Part shown: positions 63,001 through 63,528 of the stretch, in pieces | Layout: each line of letters opens with the position of its first letter | How positions within the stretch are numbered: the first letter of the stretch is position 1 | Assembly: GCA_000149265.1 (NCBI GenBank) | Contig: CH003201.1 | Location: forward strand, 24,150-88,149 | Origin: Ciona savignyi | Taxonomy: Eukaryota; Chordata; Ascidiacea; Phlebobranchia; Cionidae | Direction of reading: 5' to 3' | Length of the DNA stretch: 64,000 bases | Made by a program: the position numbers and the translations under genes | The notes under the pieces: generated by a model | What the model was told of the DNA's origin: nothing | Seen by the model: only the letters and a program-made list of their open reading frames with translations | Database searches by the model: none

Positions 63001-63528
63001 CTAGAAATTGAAGATCTTAATGTGCTTTTTACTGGAGTGTTTTTGAGTGAAATGCATTTTAAGCATTAATGCTTAATGTTTAGGAAAAGTTTTAAATATT
63101 TTAGGAATTTGGACTGGTTAGTAATTTTGTGGACATATGTACTCTTTTACTGCATTTCTAATATTCAAATGATTGTACAAAAACATAAAAATGAAAAATA
63201 AAACAGAAATAAAAAAACCTAAAATTGAAAAATAAATCAAAAATGCAAAAAAACATAAAAATAAAAAATAAAATATAAATAAAAAAACAACATAAAAATG
63301 AAAAATTGAACTAAAAATGAAAAAAAATAATTGAAAATAATAGAAACATTTAATCCCATACCCACCCATCCACAGAATGAGAAAGCAATCATCTACATCA
63401 ACCAGCAACGATCCCTCGCAGACGTTACCTTCCCCTCCATTCCATCGGTGATTTCCCTCCTCGATTACGACAACATGGGTTCGGCAGGGGAACAACCTTC
63501 ACCCGGTTACCCCTTCATCTGCGTTTCG
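1..63528 (+). CDS. FREM2: FREM2/FRAS1-like extracellular matrix protein gene (spliced, partial at both ends; exons listed separately)
   Basis: Twenty-nine exons join in frame, apart from one extra base in exon 17, into about 1,849 codons. The predicted protein has ten complete CSPG repeats, each with an acidic strand like ATDxDxxD, a segment like FTQxDIxxxxIxYxH, a segment like DSFxFxVxDG and an end like VDNxPP. Five Calx-beta domains follow, with motifs such as DGTAxxGEDF and DDxxYEExExF, then a segment like [11 protein letters not shown] and GYPFIC. This order is known from FRAS1 and FREM2, which are basement-membrane proteins of epithelial-mesenchymal adhesion. FREM1 is unlikely because it ends in a lectin domain. 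The FRAS1 N-terminal VWC and furin-like repeats would lie outside the window, so FREM2 versus FRAS1 is judged only from the C-terminal motif. Many N-glycosylation sequons (NIT, NVT, NFT, NAT, NFS) fit a secreted ectodomain. Intron phases are mostly 1 or 0, with one phase 2. Confidence 0.9.
35..2248. other. Intron 1
   Basis: No gene seen. It contains a second copy of the exon 1 donor sequence at 120-131, two related segments at about 1188-1287 and 1334-1427 (each ending agggttaaggtt), an ACTAAAAG-ended MITE-like copy at 1743-1947, and from about 2020 to 2225 an A-rich degenerate tandem repeat with units like attgcccttaagaaagaa that reaches the exon 2 acceptor. The minus-strand open frame at 1669-2016 is within the MITE and is not coding. 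Confidence 0.7.
1743..1947. mobile_element. MITE-like element with ACTAAAAG terminal inverted repeats, copy 1
   Basis: The left end reads ggggaaaactaaaaggaggg and the right end, reverse-complemented, reads gggcaacactaaaagaagg, an imperfect inverted repeat of about 25 bases around an AT-rich core with ttagggtt motifs. A second copy lies at 3985-4209. Possible duplicated flank tttgg on both sides. No coding capacity. Confidence 0.55.
2249..2509 (+). CDS. FREM2: Exon 2: first complete CSPG repeat in the window, N-terminal two thirds
   Basis: Acceptor is gttcttccag|ACT, phase 0, and the donor GAAG|gtaaaa is phase 0, giving 87 codons. It opens [16 protein letters not shown], the usual start of a repeat (about repeat 3), and holds the acidic strand [17 protein letters not shown] sequon NIT lies near the end. 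The segment after the acidic strand (about 40 residues, with [13 protein letters not shown]) is longer and less typical than in other repeats. The intronic ATG just upstream at 2237 is in frame but lies within the splice acceptor and is not a start codon. Confidence 0.9.
2510..2877. other. Intron 2
   Basis: Contains two diverged tandem copies of a segment starting aaaagtgggaaaatcatttt (about 2523-2610) and aaaagtggggaaatgatttt (about 2660-2735), and a small perfect hairpin ataggtg-tttcg-cacctat near 2804-2822. No gene seen. Confidence 0.6.
2878..3051 (+). CDS. FREM2: Exon 3: end of CSPG repeat 3, start of repeat 4
   Basis: Acceptor ttatcacag|CTG and donor TACAG|gtgggt are both phase 0, so this 58-codon exon could be skipped without shifting the frame. 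It starts [12 protein letters not shown], the Y-x-H segment of the repeat, continues with [10 protein letters not shown] and ends the repeat at [11 protein letters not shown]. The last codons begin the next repeat. Open frame, codon usage and joining to both neighbours support it; it has no in-frame ATG near its start. Confidence 0.88.
3052..3549. other. Intron 3, with a diverged minus-oriented SINE at about 3157-3267
   Basis: The segment 3157-3267 keeps the order seen in intact copies: tttactggaataaggttcgaa, then a middle with atagaatcg, then atttggctatacgaccatac. A 23-base direct duplication (ttttataagggtcattacaa) lies near 3432-3475. Nothing else recognised. Confidence 0.6.
3550..3694 (+). 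CDS. FREM2: Exon 4: CSPG repeat 4, acidic-strand part
   Basis: Acceptor acgttttcag|ATG, phase 0 start; donor TACCG|gtaatt, phase 1. It encodes about 48 residues with [17 protein letters not shown], the counterpart of the ATDxDxD strand in other repeats. The first residue is an internal methionine, not an initiator. A minus-oriented SINE begins about 16 bases after the donor, so the functional 5' splice site sits almost against a mobile element. Confidence 0.88.
3711..3811 (-). repeat. tRNA-derived SINE family A, copy beside exon 4
   Basis: Read on the minus strand it gives the RNA polymerase III box A tggccgaatggttta near its start and box B ggttcgaaac near its end, followed by ttggctcggtaaaa. 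Box spacing is about 70 bases, larger than in a true tRNA, and no cloverleaf acceptor stem is present. It begins 16 bases after a splice donor. Confidence 0.8.
3985..4209. mobile_element. MITE-like element with ACTAAAAG ends, copy 2
   Basis: Left end gaggaaaaaactaaaaggaa, right end tcttcttttagtgttgcttcc, inverted to each other as in copy 1. The cores share gagattagtgtttgggg and gtttccatagttttagtg, so the two copies are one family rather than chance palindromes. Confidence 0.55.
5965..6140 (+). CDS. FREM2: Exon 5: CSPG repeat 4, middle part
   Basis: Acceptor gacgttccag|GC completes a Gly codon split in phase 1; donor GATCAG|gtatgg is phase 0. It encodes [17 protein letters not shown] and then [12 protein letters not shown], followed by [11 protein letters not shown], the usual order inside a repeat. 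The same frame is open through the intron up to 5841, so an upstream in-frame acceptor is possible, but the intronic residues do not look like the repeat and I chose the nearer acceptor because it fits the phase of exon 4. Confidence 0.9.
6141..7573. other. Intron 5
   Basis: Mostly unique AT-rich DNA. A truncated SINE family A piece in minus orientation lies near 6709-6755 (gaatcggtcactctggctattcggttgcacgaccg). No gene seen. Confidence 0.6.
7574..7784 (+). CDS. FREM2: Exon 6: end of CSPG repeat 4 and first half of repeat 5
   Basis: Acceptor atattctcag|ATG, phase 0; donor CTTG|gtaagt, phase 1. It finishes repeat 4 with [13 protein letters not shown] and starts repeat 5 with [17 protein letters not shown], then [16 protein letters not shown] and VPEHGALQY, textbook CSPG-repeat sequence. 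An hAT-like MITE begins 69 bases downstream of the donor. Confidence 0.93.
7853..8340. mobile_element. hAT-like non-autonomous DNA transposon (MITE), 488 bp with 8-bp target duplication
   Basis: The ends are CAGTGCTTCCCAAACT and, inverted, CAGGGCTTCCCAAACT. The 8-base sequence CACTAACC occurs exactly on both sides (7845-7852 and 8341-8348), the size of hAT target-site duplications. Subterminal ggggtcgcgacccc and ggggtcgcaaaa motifs are typical of hAT families with this end. No transposase frame is present. The exact duplication suggests a fairly recent insertion. Confidence 0.92.
8833..8944 (-). repeat. tRNA-derived SINE family A, near-consensus copy
   Basis: One of the best preserved copies. 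It reads ttttttaccgagctaagttt, cgaacccatgatgggttcgt, then ccgtttttgtatagtagtcg, and ends ccattcggcgacacgaccgtac. On the minus strand box B and box A are intact or nearly so. Confidence 0.82.
9083..9324 (+). CDS. FREM2: Exon 7: second half of CSPG repeat 5, start of repeat 6
   Basis: Acceptor aaccccacag|GC completes a Gly codon; donor CCGAT|gtaagt is phase 0. It reads [19 protein letters not shown], then [13 protein letters not shown] and the closing [11 protein letters not shown], and continues into repeat 6 ([13 protein letters not shown]). The intron falls directly before the acidic strand of repeat 6, a position used again in repeats 9, 10 and 11. Confidence 0.93.
9325..9646. other. Intron 7
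   Basis: A short AT-rich intron of 322 bases. I see nothing in it beyond the splice signals. Confidence 0.7.
9647..10304 (+). CDS. FREM2: Exon 8: rest of CSPG repeat 6 and nearly all of repeat 7
   Basis: The longest exon of the window (658 bases, 219 codons). Acceptor ataatttatag|GTG, phase 0; donor CCAG|gtgagt, phase 1. It holds [34 protein letters not shown] and [13 protein letters not shown], then repeat 7 with [40 protein letters not shown] and [12 protein letters not shown]. Repeat 7 carries an extra loop of about 15 residues ([14 protein letters not shown]) before the FTxxDI segment. Sequons NIT and NLS are present. Two repeats in one exon suggests intron loss or an older undivided arrangement. 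Confidence 0.95.
10587..10704 (-). repeat. tRNA-derived SINE family A, diverged copy
   Basis: Keeps tttttaccgatctaaggtcc, gaaccc, gaccgtttttgtataaaaa and ccatttgcacattcgactgtac. Box A and box B are both mutated, so this copy is probably dead. Confidence 0.7.
12544..12661 (-). repeat. tRNA-derived SINE family A, copy against the exon 9 acceptor
   Basis: Keeps ttaccgggcttagttttgaa, the ccgttgccaagacc middle and ccattcggccacacgaccatac. It ends about 22 bases before the exon, so its tRNA-like head contributes the sequence just upstream of the 3' splice site. Confidence 0.78.
12683..12849 (+). CDS. FREM2: Exon 9: start of CSPG repeat 8
   Basis: Acceptor cccattcctag|TA completes a Val codon from exon 8; donor GAACG|gtgagt is phase 0. 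It closes repeat 7 with [11 protein letters not shown] and begins repeat 8: [29 protein letters not shown] and PPQNGKFM. A minus-oriented SINE ends 22 bases before the acceptor and a G-rich repeat starts just after the donor, so the exon is boxed in by repeats. Confidence 0.9.
12850..13272. other. Intron 9, with a degenerate G-rich minisatellite
   Basis: From about 12853 to 13040 there are repeated units of roughly 35 bases built on agtggggtcaaagaaagtgg and ggttaaatggggtc, decaying toward the 3' side. The rest is plain AT-rich DNA. No gene seen. Confidence 0.7.
13273..13536 (+). CDS. FREM2: Exon 10: second half of CSPG repeat 8, start of repeat 9
   Basis: Acceptor ttaacaatccag|AAT and donor TTAAAG|gtgagt, both phase 0; 88 codons, so symmetric. 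It reads [20 protein letters not shown], then [13 protein letters not shown] and [10 protein letters not shown] closing repeat 8, then the first strand of repeat 9 ending in VVITNNVLK. The following 4.5 kb intron falls directly before the acidic strand of repeat 9. Confidence 0.93.
15490..16377. mobile_element. piggyBac-like non-autonomous element (888 bp) flanked by TTAA
   Basis: The left end CCCTTTCACCACGACGGAAC and the inverted right end CCCTTAGACCACGACGGTTAC are terminal inverted repeats, and TTAA occurs directly outside both (15486-15489 and 16378-16381), the target specificity of piggyBac transposons. The interior has no transposase frame and carries TGACGTCA three times. I infer a MITE mobilised in trans. 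Confidence 0.85.
17902..17917 (-). other. Exact match to the Ciona 16-nt spliced-leader sequence
   Basis: The minus strand reads ATTCTATTTGAATAAG followed by GTTCGG. As I remember it, this is exactly the Ciona intestinalis spliced leader. The GT after the leader resembles a donor, but I see no SL RNA body that I can recognise downstream. Confidence 0.55.
18036..18204 (+). CDS. FREM2: Exon 11: CSPG repeat 9, acidic strand to Y-x-H segment
   Basis: Acceptor ttcacacacag|GCA, phase 0; donor ACACCG|gtacat, phase 1. It spells [25 protein letters not shown] and [17 protein letters not shown], with sequons NVT and NFT. It is isolated between introns of 4.5 and 4.4 kb, both rich in repeats. The repeat resumes exactly in exon 12. 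Confidence 0.93.
19990..20093. repeat. Short tandem array with TGACGTCA palindromes
   Basis: Units like atgtgacgtcacgattttttca repeat about four times, with TGACGTCA at 19994, 20026 and 20080 and a decayed unit between (aatgtcatgatttttttca). TGACGTCA is the full CRE palindrome bound by CREB/ATF proteins; function here is unproven. Confidence 0.8.
20556..20905. repeat. Two-copy tandem duplication of about 175 bp
   Basis: The first copy (about 20566-20740) and second copy (about 20757-20905) share ttttgcgat-aatattgaata, gaagccctaagcgtctaatt, aatcacgctgtaaaaaca and tacaatattaaatattatact in the same order. No coding signal. Confidence 0.8.
22586..22753 (+). CDS. FREM2: Exon 12: end of CSPG repeat 9, start of repeat 10
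   Basis: Acceptor attttttccag|GA completes a Gly codon; donor GACTG|gtaaga, phase 1. It encodes [18 protein letters not shown], the D-F-V-D-G strand, then an unusual repeat end, [11 protein letters not shown], where the common VDNxPP is degenerate. The next repeat starts [24 protein letters not shown] palindrome lies in the coding sequence at 22695 and another just before the acceptor at 22565. Confidence 0.9.
22800..22871. repeat. Four-copy 18-bp tandem repeat
   Basis: Four consecutive units of ggaattgcggaaataaac, the first and last with one mismatch each. The near-identity points to a young expansion that may vary in copy number between individuals. Confidence 0.95.
23168..23269 (-). repeat. 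tRNA-derived SINE family A, copy against the exon 13 acceptor
   Basis: Keeps aagtttcaaaccgatggtgg, ctaggaccgttttttatagg and ccattctgccacacgaccgtac. The exon starts about 16 bases after the element. Confidence 0.8.
23286..23426 (+). CDS. FREM2: Exon 13: CSPG repeat 10, acidic strand to FTQxDI
   Basis: Acceptor attccttttag|AT completes an Asp codon split in phase 1; donor TTGCAG|gtgaga, phase 1, so symmetric 1-1. It reads [28 protein letters not shown] and [10 protein letters not shown]. The acidic motif is ADLNS, so the third Asp typical of ATDxDS is replaced by Asn. A minus-oriented SINE ends about 16 bases before the acceptor. Confidence 0.92.
23427..24790. other. Intron 13
   Basis: From about 23440 to 23695 there is a degenerate tandem repeat of roughly 60-bp units (tacatcgaaatcttatattt, cactttcaatagatatctta). 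The remainder is AT-rich with no gene recognised; the frame at 23905-24099 shows no similarity. Confidence 0.6.
24791..24997 (+). CDS. FREM2: Exon 14: end of CSPG repeat 10, start of repeat 11
   Basis: Acceptor cctttttcag|GC completes a Gly codon; donor TGAAAG|gttagt, phase 1; symmetric 1-1. It reads [33 protein letters not shown] and [10 protein letters not shown], then the opening strand of repeat 11, [17 protein letters not shown]. The open frame extends upstream into the intron by chance; the pyrimidine tract at 24780-24788 and phase support this acceptor. Confidence 0.93.
25227..25727 (+). CDS. FREM2: Exon 15: rest of CSPG repeat 11 and first half of repeat 12
   Basis: Second longest exon (501 bases). 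Acceptor accccgcag|TC completes a Val codon; donor CTCAGG|gtaagc, phase 1. It holds [57 protein letters not shown] and [12 protein letters not shown], then repeat 12 with [19 protein letters not shown] and [10 protein letters not shown]. An extra loop of about 14 residues ([14 protein letters not shown]) sits before the last strand of repeat 11. Sequon NDT is present. By family count these are the last two CSPG repeats. Confidence 0.95.
25995..26325. repeat. Two-copy tandem duplication of about 165 bp
   Basis: Both copies keep the same order of landmarks: ctaacctag/ctatcctag, taaactagtccgagattcta/taactaatccgagatttctt, attgattggttcattta/aattgattcatttgta, and gtgcggaacgatatt/gtgtggaccgatatt. 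Divergence is considerable, so the event is old. Confidence 0.75.
27160..27345 (-). repeat. Two truncated SINE family A pieces in direct repeat
   Basis: Each copy holds cgtcaactt, a T-rich run, the box B end (aacccatgagct-gtcaca) and accgttttgcgtatatagt, and each lacks the box A half. The shared truncation point and shared flanks show a local duplication of one insertion, with a period of about 112 bases. Confidence 0.8.
28393..28745. mobile_element. pogo/Tigger-like MITE (353 bp) with TA duplication
   Basis: Left end CAGGTACTTCCTCGATTATC and inverted right end CAGTGCTTCCTCGATTATCC form terminal inverted repeats, with TA directly outside both (28391-28392, 28746-28747). Subterminal motifs cggataatcaaatgccggat are typical of Tigger-type elements. 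There is no transposase frame. Confidence 0.88.
29285..29390 (-). repeat. tRNA-derived SINE family A copy
   Basis: Keeps ttaccatgtgatagttcgaa, ccatgactgactcgtgcc and ccgttaaccattcagccacac; the box B core (ttcgaa) is intact on the minus strand. Confidence 0.75.
29797..29886 (+). CDS. FREM2: Exon 16: end of the last CSPG repeat
   Basis: A 90-base exon. Acceptor cctttattgcag|GC completes a Gly codon; donor CAACG|gtaaga, phase 1; symmetric 1-1. It encodes [20 protein letters not shown] and [11 protein letters not shown], the closing part of repeat 12, with sequon NAT. It stands alone between introns of 4.1 and 13.6 kb; the exact continuation of the repeat from exon 15 and into exon 17 supports it despite its size. 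Confidence 0.9.
32020..32126 (-). repeat. tRNA-derived SINE family A, diverged copy
   Basis: Keeps ttacctaacctagcttcgaa, ccc, gtctaagaccgtatttgtgt and gttttaacccccattgccacaacc. Confidence 0.7.
32472..32576 (-). repeat. tRNA-derived SINE family A, diverged copy
   Basis: Keeps tacgttttgaatccgtactg, gtctcgtcatcaagaccgtt and ccttaactatttggcgacacc. Confidence 0.65.
37000..37215. repeat. Degenerate tandem repeat of about 60-bp units
   Basis: Three to four units share tttctcgaaatttcgaattt and gcaaag, with decay toward the right. An apparent minus-strand frame of 83 codons here is due to the repeat, not a gene. Confidence 0.7.
37995..38084 (-). repeat. tRNA-derived SINE family A copy
   Basis: Keeps ttttttaccttgcttagttt, caaccccaagatggactcgt, tactaagaccgtttaagtat and accaatcggccacacgactgtac. 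Shorter than other copies by an internal deletion of about 15 bases. Confidence 0.75.
38690..38885. repeat. Three-copy degenerate repeat with cgttgggttaac
   Basis: Three segments of about 65 bases share acgccgttgggttaacagta/agtcgttggcgttaacattg/acgtcgttagagttaaaact followed by an A-rich part and a T-rich end. Possibly an old minisatellite. Confidence 0.6.
42181..42326. repeat. Inverted repeat around 105 bases
   Basis: agatgactggtatttct at the left and aaaaaataccagtcatct at the right are inverted to each other over about 17 bases. It could be a worn MITE or a hairpin; I see no clear target duplication. Confidence 0.6.
43460..43607 (+). CDS. FREM2: Exon 17: CSPG/Calx-beta junction, with a one-base frameshift
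   Basis: Acceptor catgctaaccag|GT completes a Gly codon. The first part reads [19 protein letters not shown] and then [10 protein letters not shown], the end of the CSPG region and the first Calx-beta strand. After TTG at 43555-43557 the frame must move by one base to continue as [17 protein letters not shown], a highly family-typical segment, up to donor GTGG|gtaagt (phase 1). The run GGG at 43557-43559 has one base too many; read as it stands the frame meets TGA at 43591. Both halves are clearly coding and all later exons are intact, so an assembly error or a recent indel is more likely than an old pseudogene. Confidence 0.88.
43608..44964. other. Intron 17
   Basis: AT-rich, with a SINE family B fragment in minus orientation at about 44655-44720 (aagtgccttaaccaaggacacaac). 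The short + frame at 43647-43862 shows no similarity. No gene seen. Confidence 0.6.
44965..45083 (+). CDS. FREM2: Exon 18: Calx-beta 1, calcium-loop part
   Basis: Acceptor gctttgactcag|GT completes a Gly codon; donor CTACAG|gtgcgt, phase 0. It encodes [18 protein letters not shown], the classical Calx-beta DGTAxxGxDF motif, followed by [17 protein letters not shown]. The Asp and Glu residues of the motif are those that bind calcium in Calx-beta folds; whether this domain does so is not shown here. Confidence 0.93.
45289..45400 (+). CDS. FREM2: Exon 19: Calx-beta 1, C-terminal part
   Basis: Acceptor cgcctattcag|GAC, phase 0; donor GAAGACG|gtgaat, phase 1. It reads [17 protein letters not shown], the DxxYEExExF signature of Calx-beta, then [11 protein letters not shown] closing the domain, with sequon NAT. 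The preceding intron is only 205 bases. Confidence 0.93.
45401..45804. other. Intron 19
   Basis: A 404-base intron with no clear repeat; a weak family B-like stretch (gctagtcaggagcacttggc) lies near 45618-45640. No gene seen. Confidence 0.55.
45805..45930 (+). CDS. FREM2: Exon 20: Calx-beta 2, N-terminal part
   Basis: Acceptor cacattcaacag|AG completes a Glu codon; donor AGCCTG|gtaagt, phase 1; symmetric 1-1. It reads [42 protein letters not shown] second AG two bases downstream would break the frame. The open frame extending upstream to 45711 is intronic and does not resemble the family. Confidence 0.92.
47220..47235 (-). other. Second exact match to the Ciona spliced-leader sequence
   Basis: The minus strand reads ATTCTATTTGAATAAG followed by GAACC. 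Unlike the copy in intron 10, no GT follows, so this is not an SL RNA gene with a working donor. Confidence 0.55.
47294..47408 (-). repeat. tRNA-derived SINE, family B type
   Basis: On the minus strand it reads ccgccgtggtagtgcgttag (box A region), gcgggttctaatcccaccac (box B) and gtgttcttgggcgagtcaat, the post-tRNA core seen also in the 55475-55697 copy. Confidence 0.8.
48580..48664 (+). CDS. FREM2: Exon 21: Calx-beta 2, middle part
   Basis: A small 85-base exon too short to stand out alone. Acceptor atattcaacag|AC completes an Asp codon; donor ATCAC|gtaagt, phase 2, the only phase-2 junction in the window. It reads [20 protein letters not shown]. The SDYISRP element matches the second Calx-beta of the family, and the phase joins only this way to exons 20 and 22. 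Confidence 0.88.
48665..49163. other. Intron 21
   Basis: Ends in a short tandem repeat at 49008-49072 (attaatcattgtt and ttataatcattgttttt units) about 90 bases before exon 22. A tRNA-like stretch (ggggatcgacccaccacc) lies near 48868. No gene seen. Confidence 0.6.
49164..49327 (+). CDS. FREM2: Exon 22: Calx-beta 2, C-terminal part
   Basis: Acceptor tatattgttgcag|A completes a Thr codon in phase 2; donor ACGACG|gtaaga, phase 1. It reads [36 protein letters not shown] and [15 protein letters not shown], the normal end of a Calx-beta domain with the DDxxYEExExF signature. Sequon NFS is present. Three SINE copies in + orientation begin 24 bases after the donor. Confidence 0.94.
49352..49562 (+). 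repeat. Two adjacent SINE family A copies in + orientation
   Basis: Copy one starts gatcgtgtgaccgaatggtt and ends ttcagaactaagcc. Copy two starts cggttgtgcggttcattggt and ends gggttcgaaactttcctcgg. A third, more worn copy follows at 49650-49735 (ttatgtggtcgaatgggtaac). Box A and box B can be read in copy two. Confidence 0.78.
50611..50771. repeat. Back-to-back inverted pair of SINE family A copies
   Basis: A + copy (gtgcgtgtggccgaatggct ... gggttcgaaaattggccctt) is followed after a few bases by a minus copy (ttttttaccgagttaagttt ... tatggaagtcggtatagaatcg). The 3' halves are inverted to each other, so intron RNA could fold into an imperfect hairpin. The + copy lacks about 30 internal bases. 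Confidence 0.82.
50975..51100 (-). repeat. tRNA-derived SINE family A, copy against the exon 23 acceptor
   Basis: Near-consensus: ttaccgagccaagtttcgaa, ccaatgctgggctcgtcact, aggaccgtttttgtatat and ccacacggtcgtacg. It carries an added perfect 16-base palindrome, CGCATACATGTATGCG (51036-51051), not seen in other copies. Confidence 0.83.
51122..51271 (+). CDS. FREM2: Exon 23: Calx-beta 3, N-terminal half
   Basis: Acceptor cgttccacag|AG completes a Glu codon; donor GCAAGAG|gtaaca, phase 1; symmetric 1-1. It reads [38 protein letters not shown] minus-oriented SINE ends about 20 bases before the acceptor, and a second repeat family begins about 25 bases after the donor. Confidence 0.93.
51298..51530 (-). 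repeat. SINE family B, two overlapping copies or internal duplication
   Basis: Contains the family tail (aggataggataagacattta, tgtttatccccgtgaatggg) and the block ggttaccggagctattgcag; the block gttaccgcagctattgcaat also occurs before the tail at 51303-51323, suggesting one copy inserted beside another. Confidence 0.78.
51602..51941 (+). repeat. Two SINE family A copies in + orientation separated by about 150 bases
   Basis: Copy one (51602-51698) keeps cgaaatggctaacatcaccc, acacaaaacggacttagtac and atgggtttaaaacttggg. Copy two (51850-51941) keeps gcgaccgatacatttacc and tatgggttcgaaacttggct. Confidence 0.72.
54317..54526 (+). CDS. FREM2: Exon 24: Calx-beta 3, C-terminal half
   Basis: Acceptor accatcccacag|CC completes an Ala codon; donor TCTGACC|gtgagt, phase 1. 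It reads [46 protein letters not shown] and [11 protein letters not shown]. The loop [10 protein letters not shown] replaces the usual YEExExF. Sequon NDT is present. Confidence 0.94.
54527..55014. other. Intron 24
   Basis: A/T-rich 488 bases with long T and A runs near 54541-54620. No repeat family or gene recognised. Confidence 0.65.
55015..55212 (+). CDS. FREM2: Exon 25: Calx-beta 4, N-terminal half
   Basis: Acceptor gtgttccacag|TT completes a Leu codon; donor AGCCAG|gtcggt, phase 1; symmetric 1-1. It reads [40 protein letters not shown] and VVHFEPG. The calcium-loop segment ([14 protein letters not shown]) is divergent, as in the fourth Calx-beta of the family. The donor gtcggt is the weakest in the window. 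Confidence 0.92.
55475..55697 (+). repeat. tRNA-derived SINE family B, most complete copy
   Basis: Starts tccgactgattagtctgatg ggttagtgcg (box A region), then gggttgcaggtttgaaactg (box B), then gtgttcttgggcaagccact, taacccgacgatggatgaga, cccctggtttacccattaac and a 3' end of atcctatcct repeats. The tRNA-like head, common core and simple-repeat tail define a SINE. Confidence 0.85.
57312..57388 (+). repeat. SINE family B 3' tail
   Basis: Reads gacccccttggtttgcccat, tcacgcggatacacataaat and ends ttatcctttatcctatg, matching the tail of the 55475-55697 copy. The head is missing, as expected for 5'-truncated retroposition. Confidence 0.8.
58707..58816. repeat. Two-copy tandem duplication of about 60 bp before exon 26
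   Basis: atggcctaaattcctggtcc occurs at 58707 and 58767, each followed by a close copy of gctaccatggacccacccat. The duplicated block ends about 80 bases before the exon. Confidence 0.9.
58895..59056 (+). CDS. FREM2: Exon 26: Calx-beta 4, C-terminal half
   Basis: Acceptor cttattccag|GT completes a Gly codon; donor GCTGATT|gtaagt, phase 1; symmetric 1-1. It reads [32 protein letters not shown] and [11 protein letters not shown] two-copy tandem duplication lies just upstream in the intron. Confidence 0.94.
59057..60702. other. Intron 26
   Basis: AT-rich, with a 15-of-16 match to the spliced leader on the + strand (60244-60259, ending AAA rather than AAG) and the 17-bp minisatellite up to the exon 27 acceptor. 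The frames at 59354-59774 have no recognisable similarity. Confidence 0.6.
60504..60702. repeat. 17-bp minisatellite (11 full units plus the splice-site unit)
   Basis: Eleven units in perfect 17-base register, consensus atgacatcacaatcttt, from 60504 to 60690. A twelfth partial unit, atgacatcacag (60691-60702), is the 3' splice site of exon 27. Units differ at one to four positions. Confidence 0.97.
60703..60885 (+). CDS. FREM2: Exon 27: Calx-beta 5, N-terminal half
   Basis: Acceptor tgacatcacag|TA completes a Leu codon; donor GCAGAG|gtaaaa, phase 1; symmetric 1-1. It reads [40 protein letters not shown] and [14 protein letters not shown], the calcium-loop motif of Calx-beta. Sequon NVT is present. 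The 3' splice site is the last, mutated unit of a 17-bp minisatellite that fills the 199 bases before the exon. Confidence 0.94.
60886..61783. other. Intron 27
   Basis: AT-rich, with an interrupted minus-oriented SINE family A copy: its box B half at 61441-61480 (ttactgggttaagttttgaa) and its box A half at 61662-61702 (caaacgaccgtac), split by about 150 bases. No gene seen. Confidence 0.55.
61784..61914 (+). CDS. FREM2: Exon 28: Calx-beta 5, C-terminal half
   Basis: Acceptor ttgtgtccacag|AA completes a Glu codon; donor CTTGGG|gtaagt, phase 0. It reads [40 protein letters not shown], with the strand order of the end of a Calx-beta domain. A + oriented SINE begins about 18 bases after the donor. 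Confidence 0.93.
61932..62042 (+). repeat. tRNA-derived SINE family A, well-preserved + copy after exon 28
   Basis: Reads gtacggtcgtgtggccgaat, ggttaacgtgaccaatacat, ataccgactattatacaaaa, ends ttggctcggtaaaaaaaaat with an A-rich tail. Box A is intact; the box B core is damaged (gggttcttttt). It starts about 18 bases after the donor. Confidence 0.83.
62150..62295 (-). repeat. SINE family B, minus copy
   Basis: Keeps ggtaactgaagcaattgcag, tgtgtt, acatcccattaacattgggt and tgccttgcccaaggacacaa, the reverse complement of the family core. Confidence 0.78.
62695..63140. repeat. Three diverged tandem copies of a segment of 150-230 bp
   Basis: Landmarks recur in order: aaattgaagatcataatgtg/gaaattgaatgtgaagaggt/gaaattgaagatcttaatgt, then an aacgcatttcgag/aaatgcacctgg/aaatgcatttta block, then a gaaaatattttaac/tattttaggaac/tattttaggaattt end. 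Confidence 0.6.
63376..63528 (+). CDS. FREM2: Exon 29: end of Calx-beta 5 and start of the post-Calx-beta region
   Basis: Acceptor cccatccacag|AAT and donor GTTTCG|gtaact, both phase 0; 51 codons. It reads [33 protein letters not shown] and PGYPFICVS. The ADVTFPSIP and GYPxIC elements are characteristic of FRAS1/FREM2 just after the last Calx-beta and argue against FREM1. In the family several hundred residues and a membrane segment still follow; they must lie beyond the window. The frame stays open past the donor for about 70 codons by chance, without family similarity. Confidence 0.92.

Larger units (their letters stand above)
61915..63375. other. Intron 28
   Basis: Contains a + SINE family A copy (61932-62042), a minus family B copy (about 62150-62295), three diverged copies of a longer tandem unit (62695-63140), and an A-rich low-complexity tract (63177-63350) that runs almost to exon 29. 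No gene seen. Confidence 0.65.

Noticed and set aside
63118..63495. Minus-strand 125-codon frame rich in F, I and Y
   Set aside because: Most of it is the A-rich low-complexity tract read on the opposite strand, plus the shadow of exon 29.
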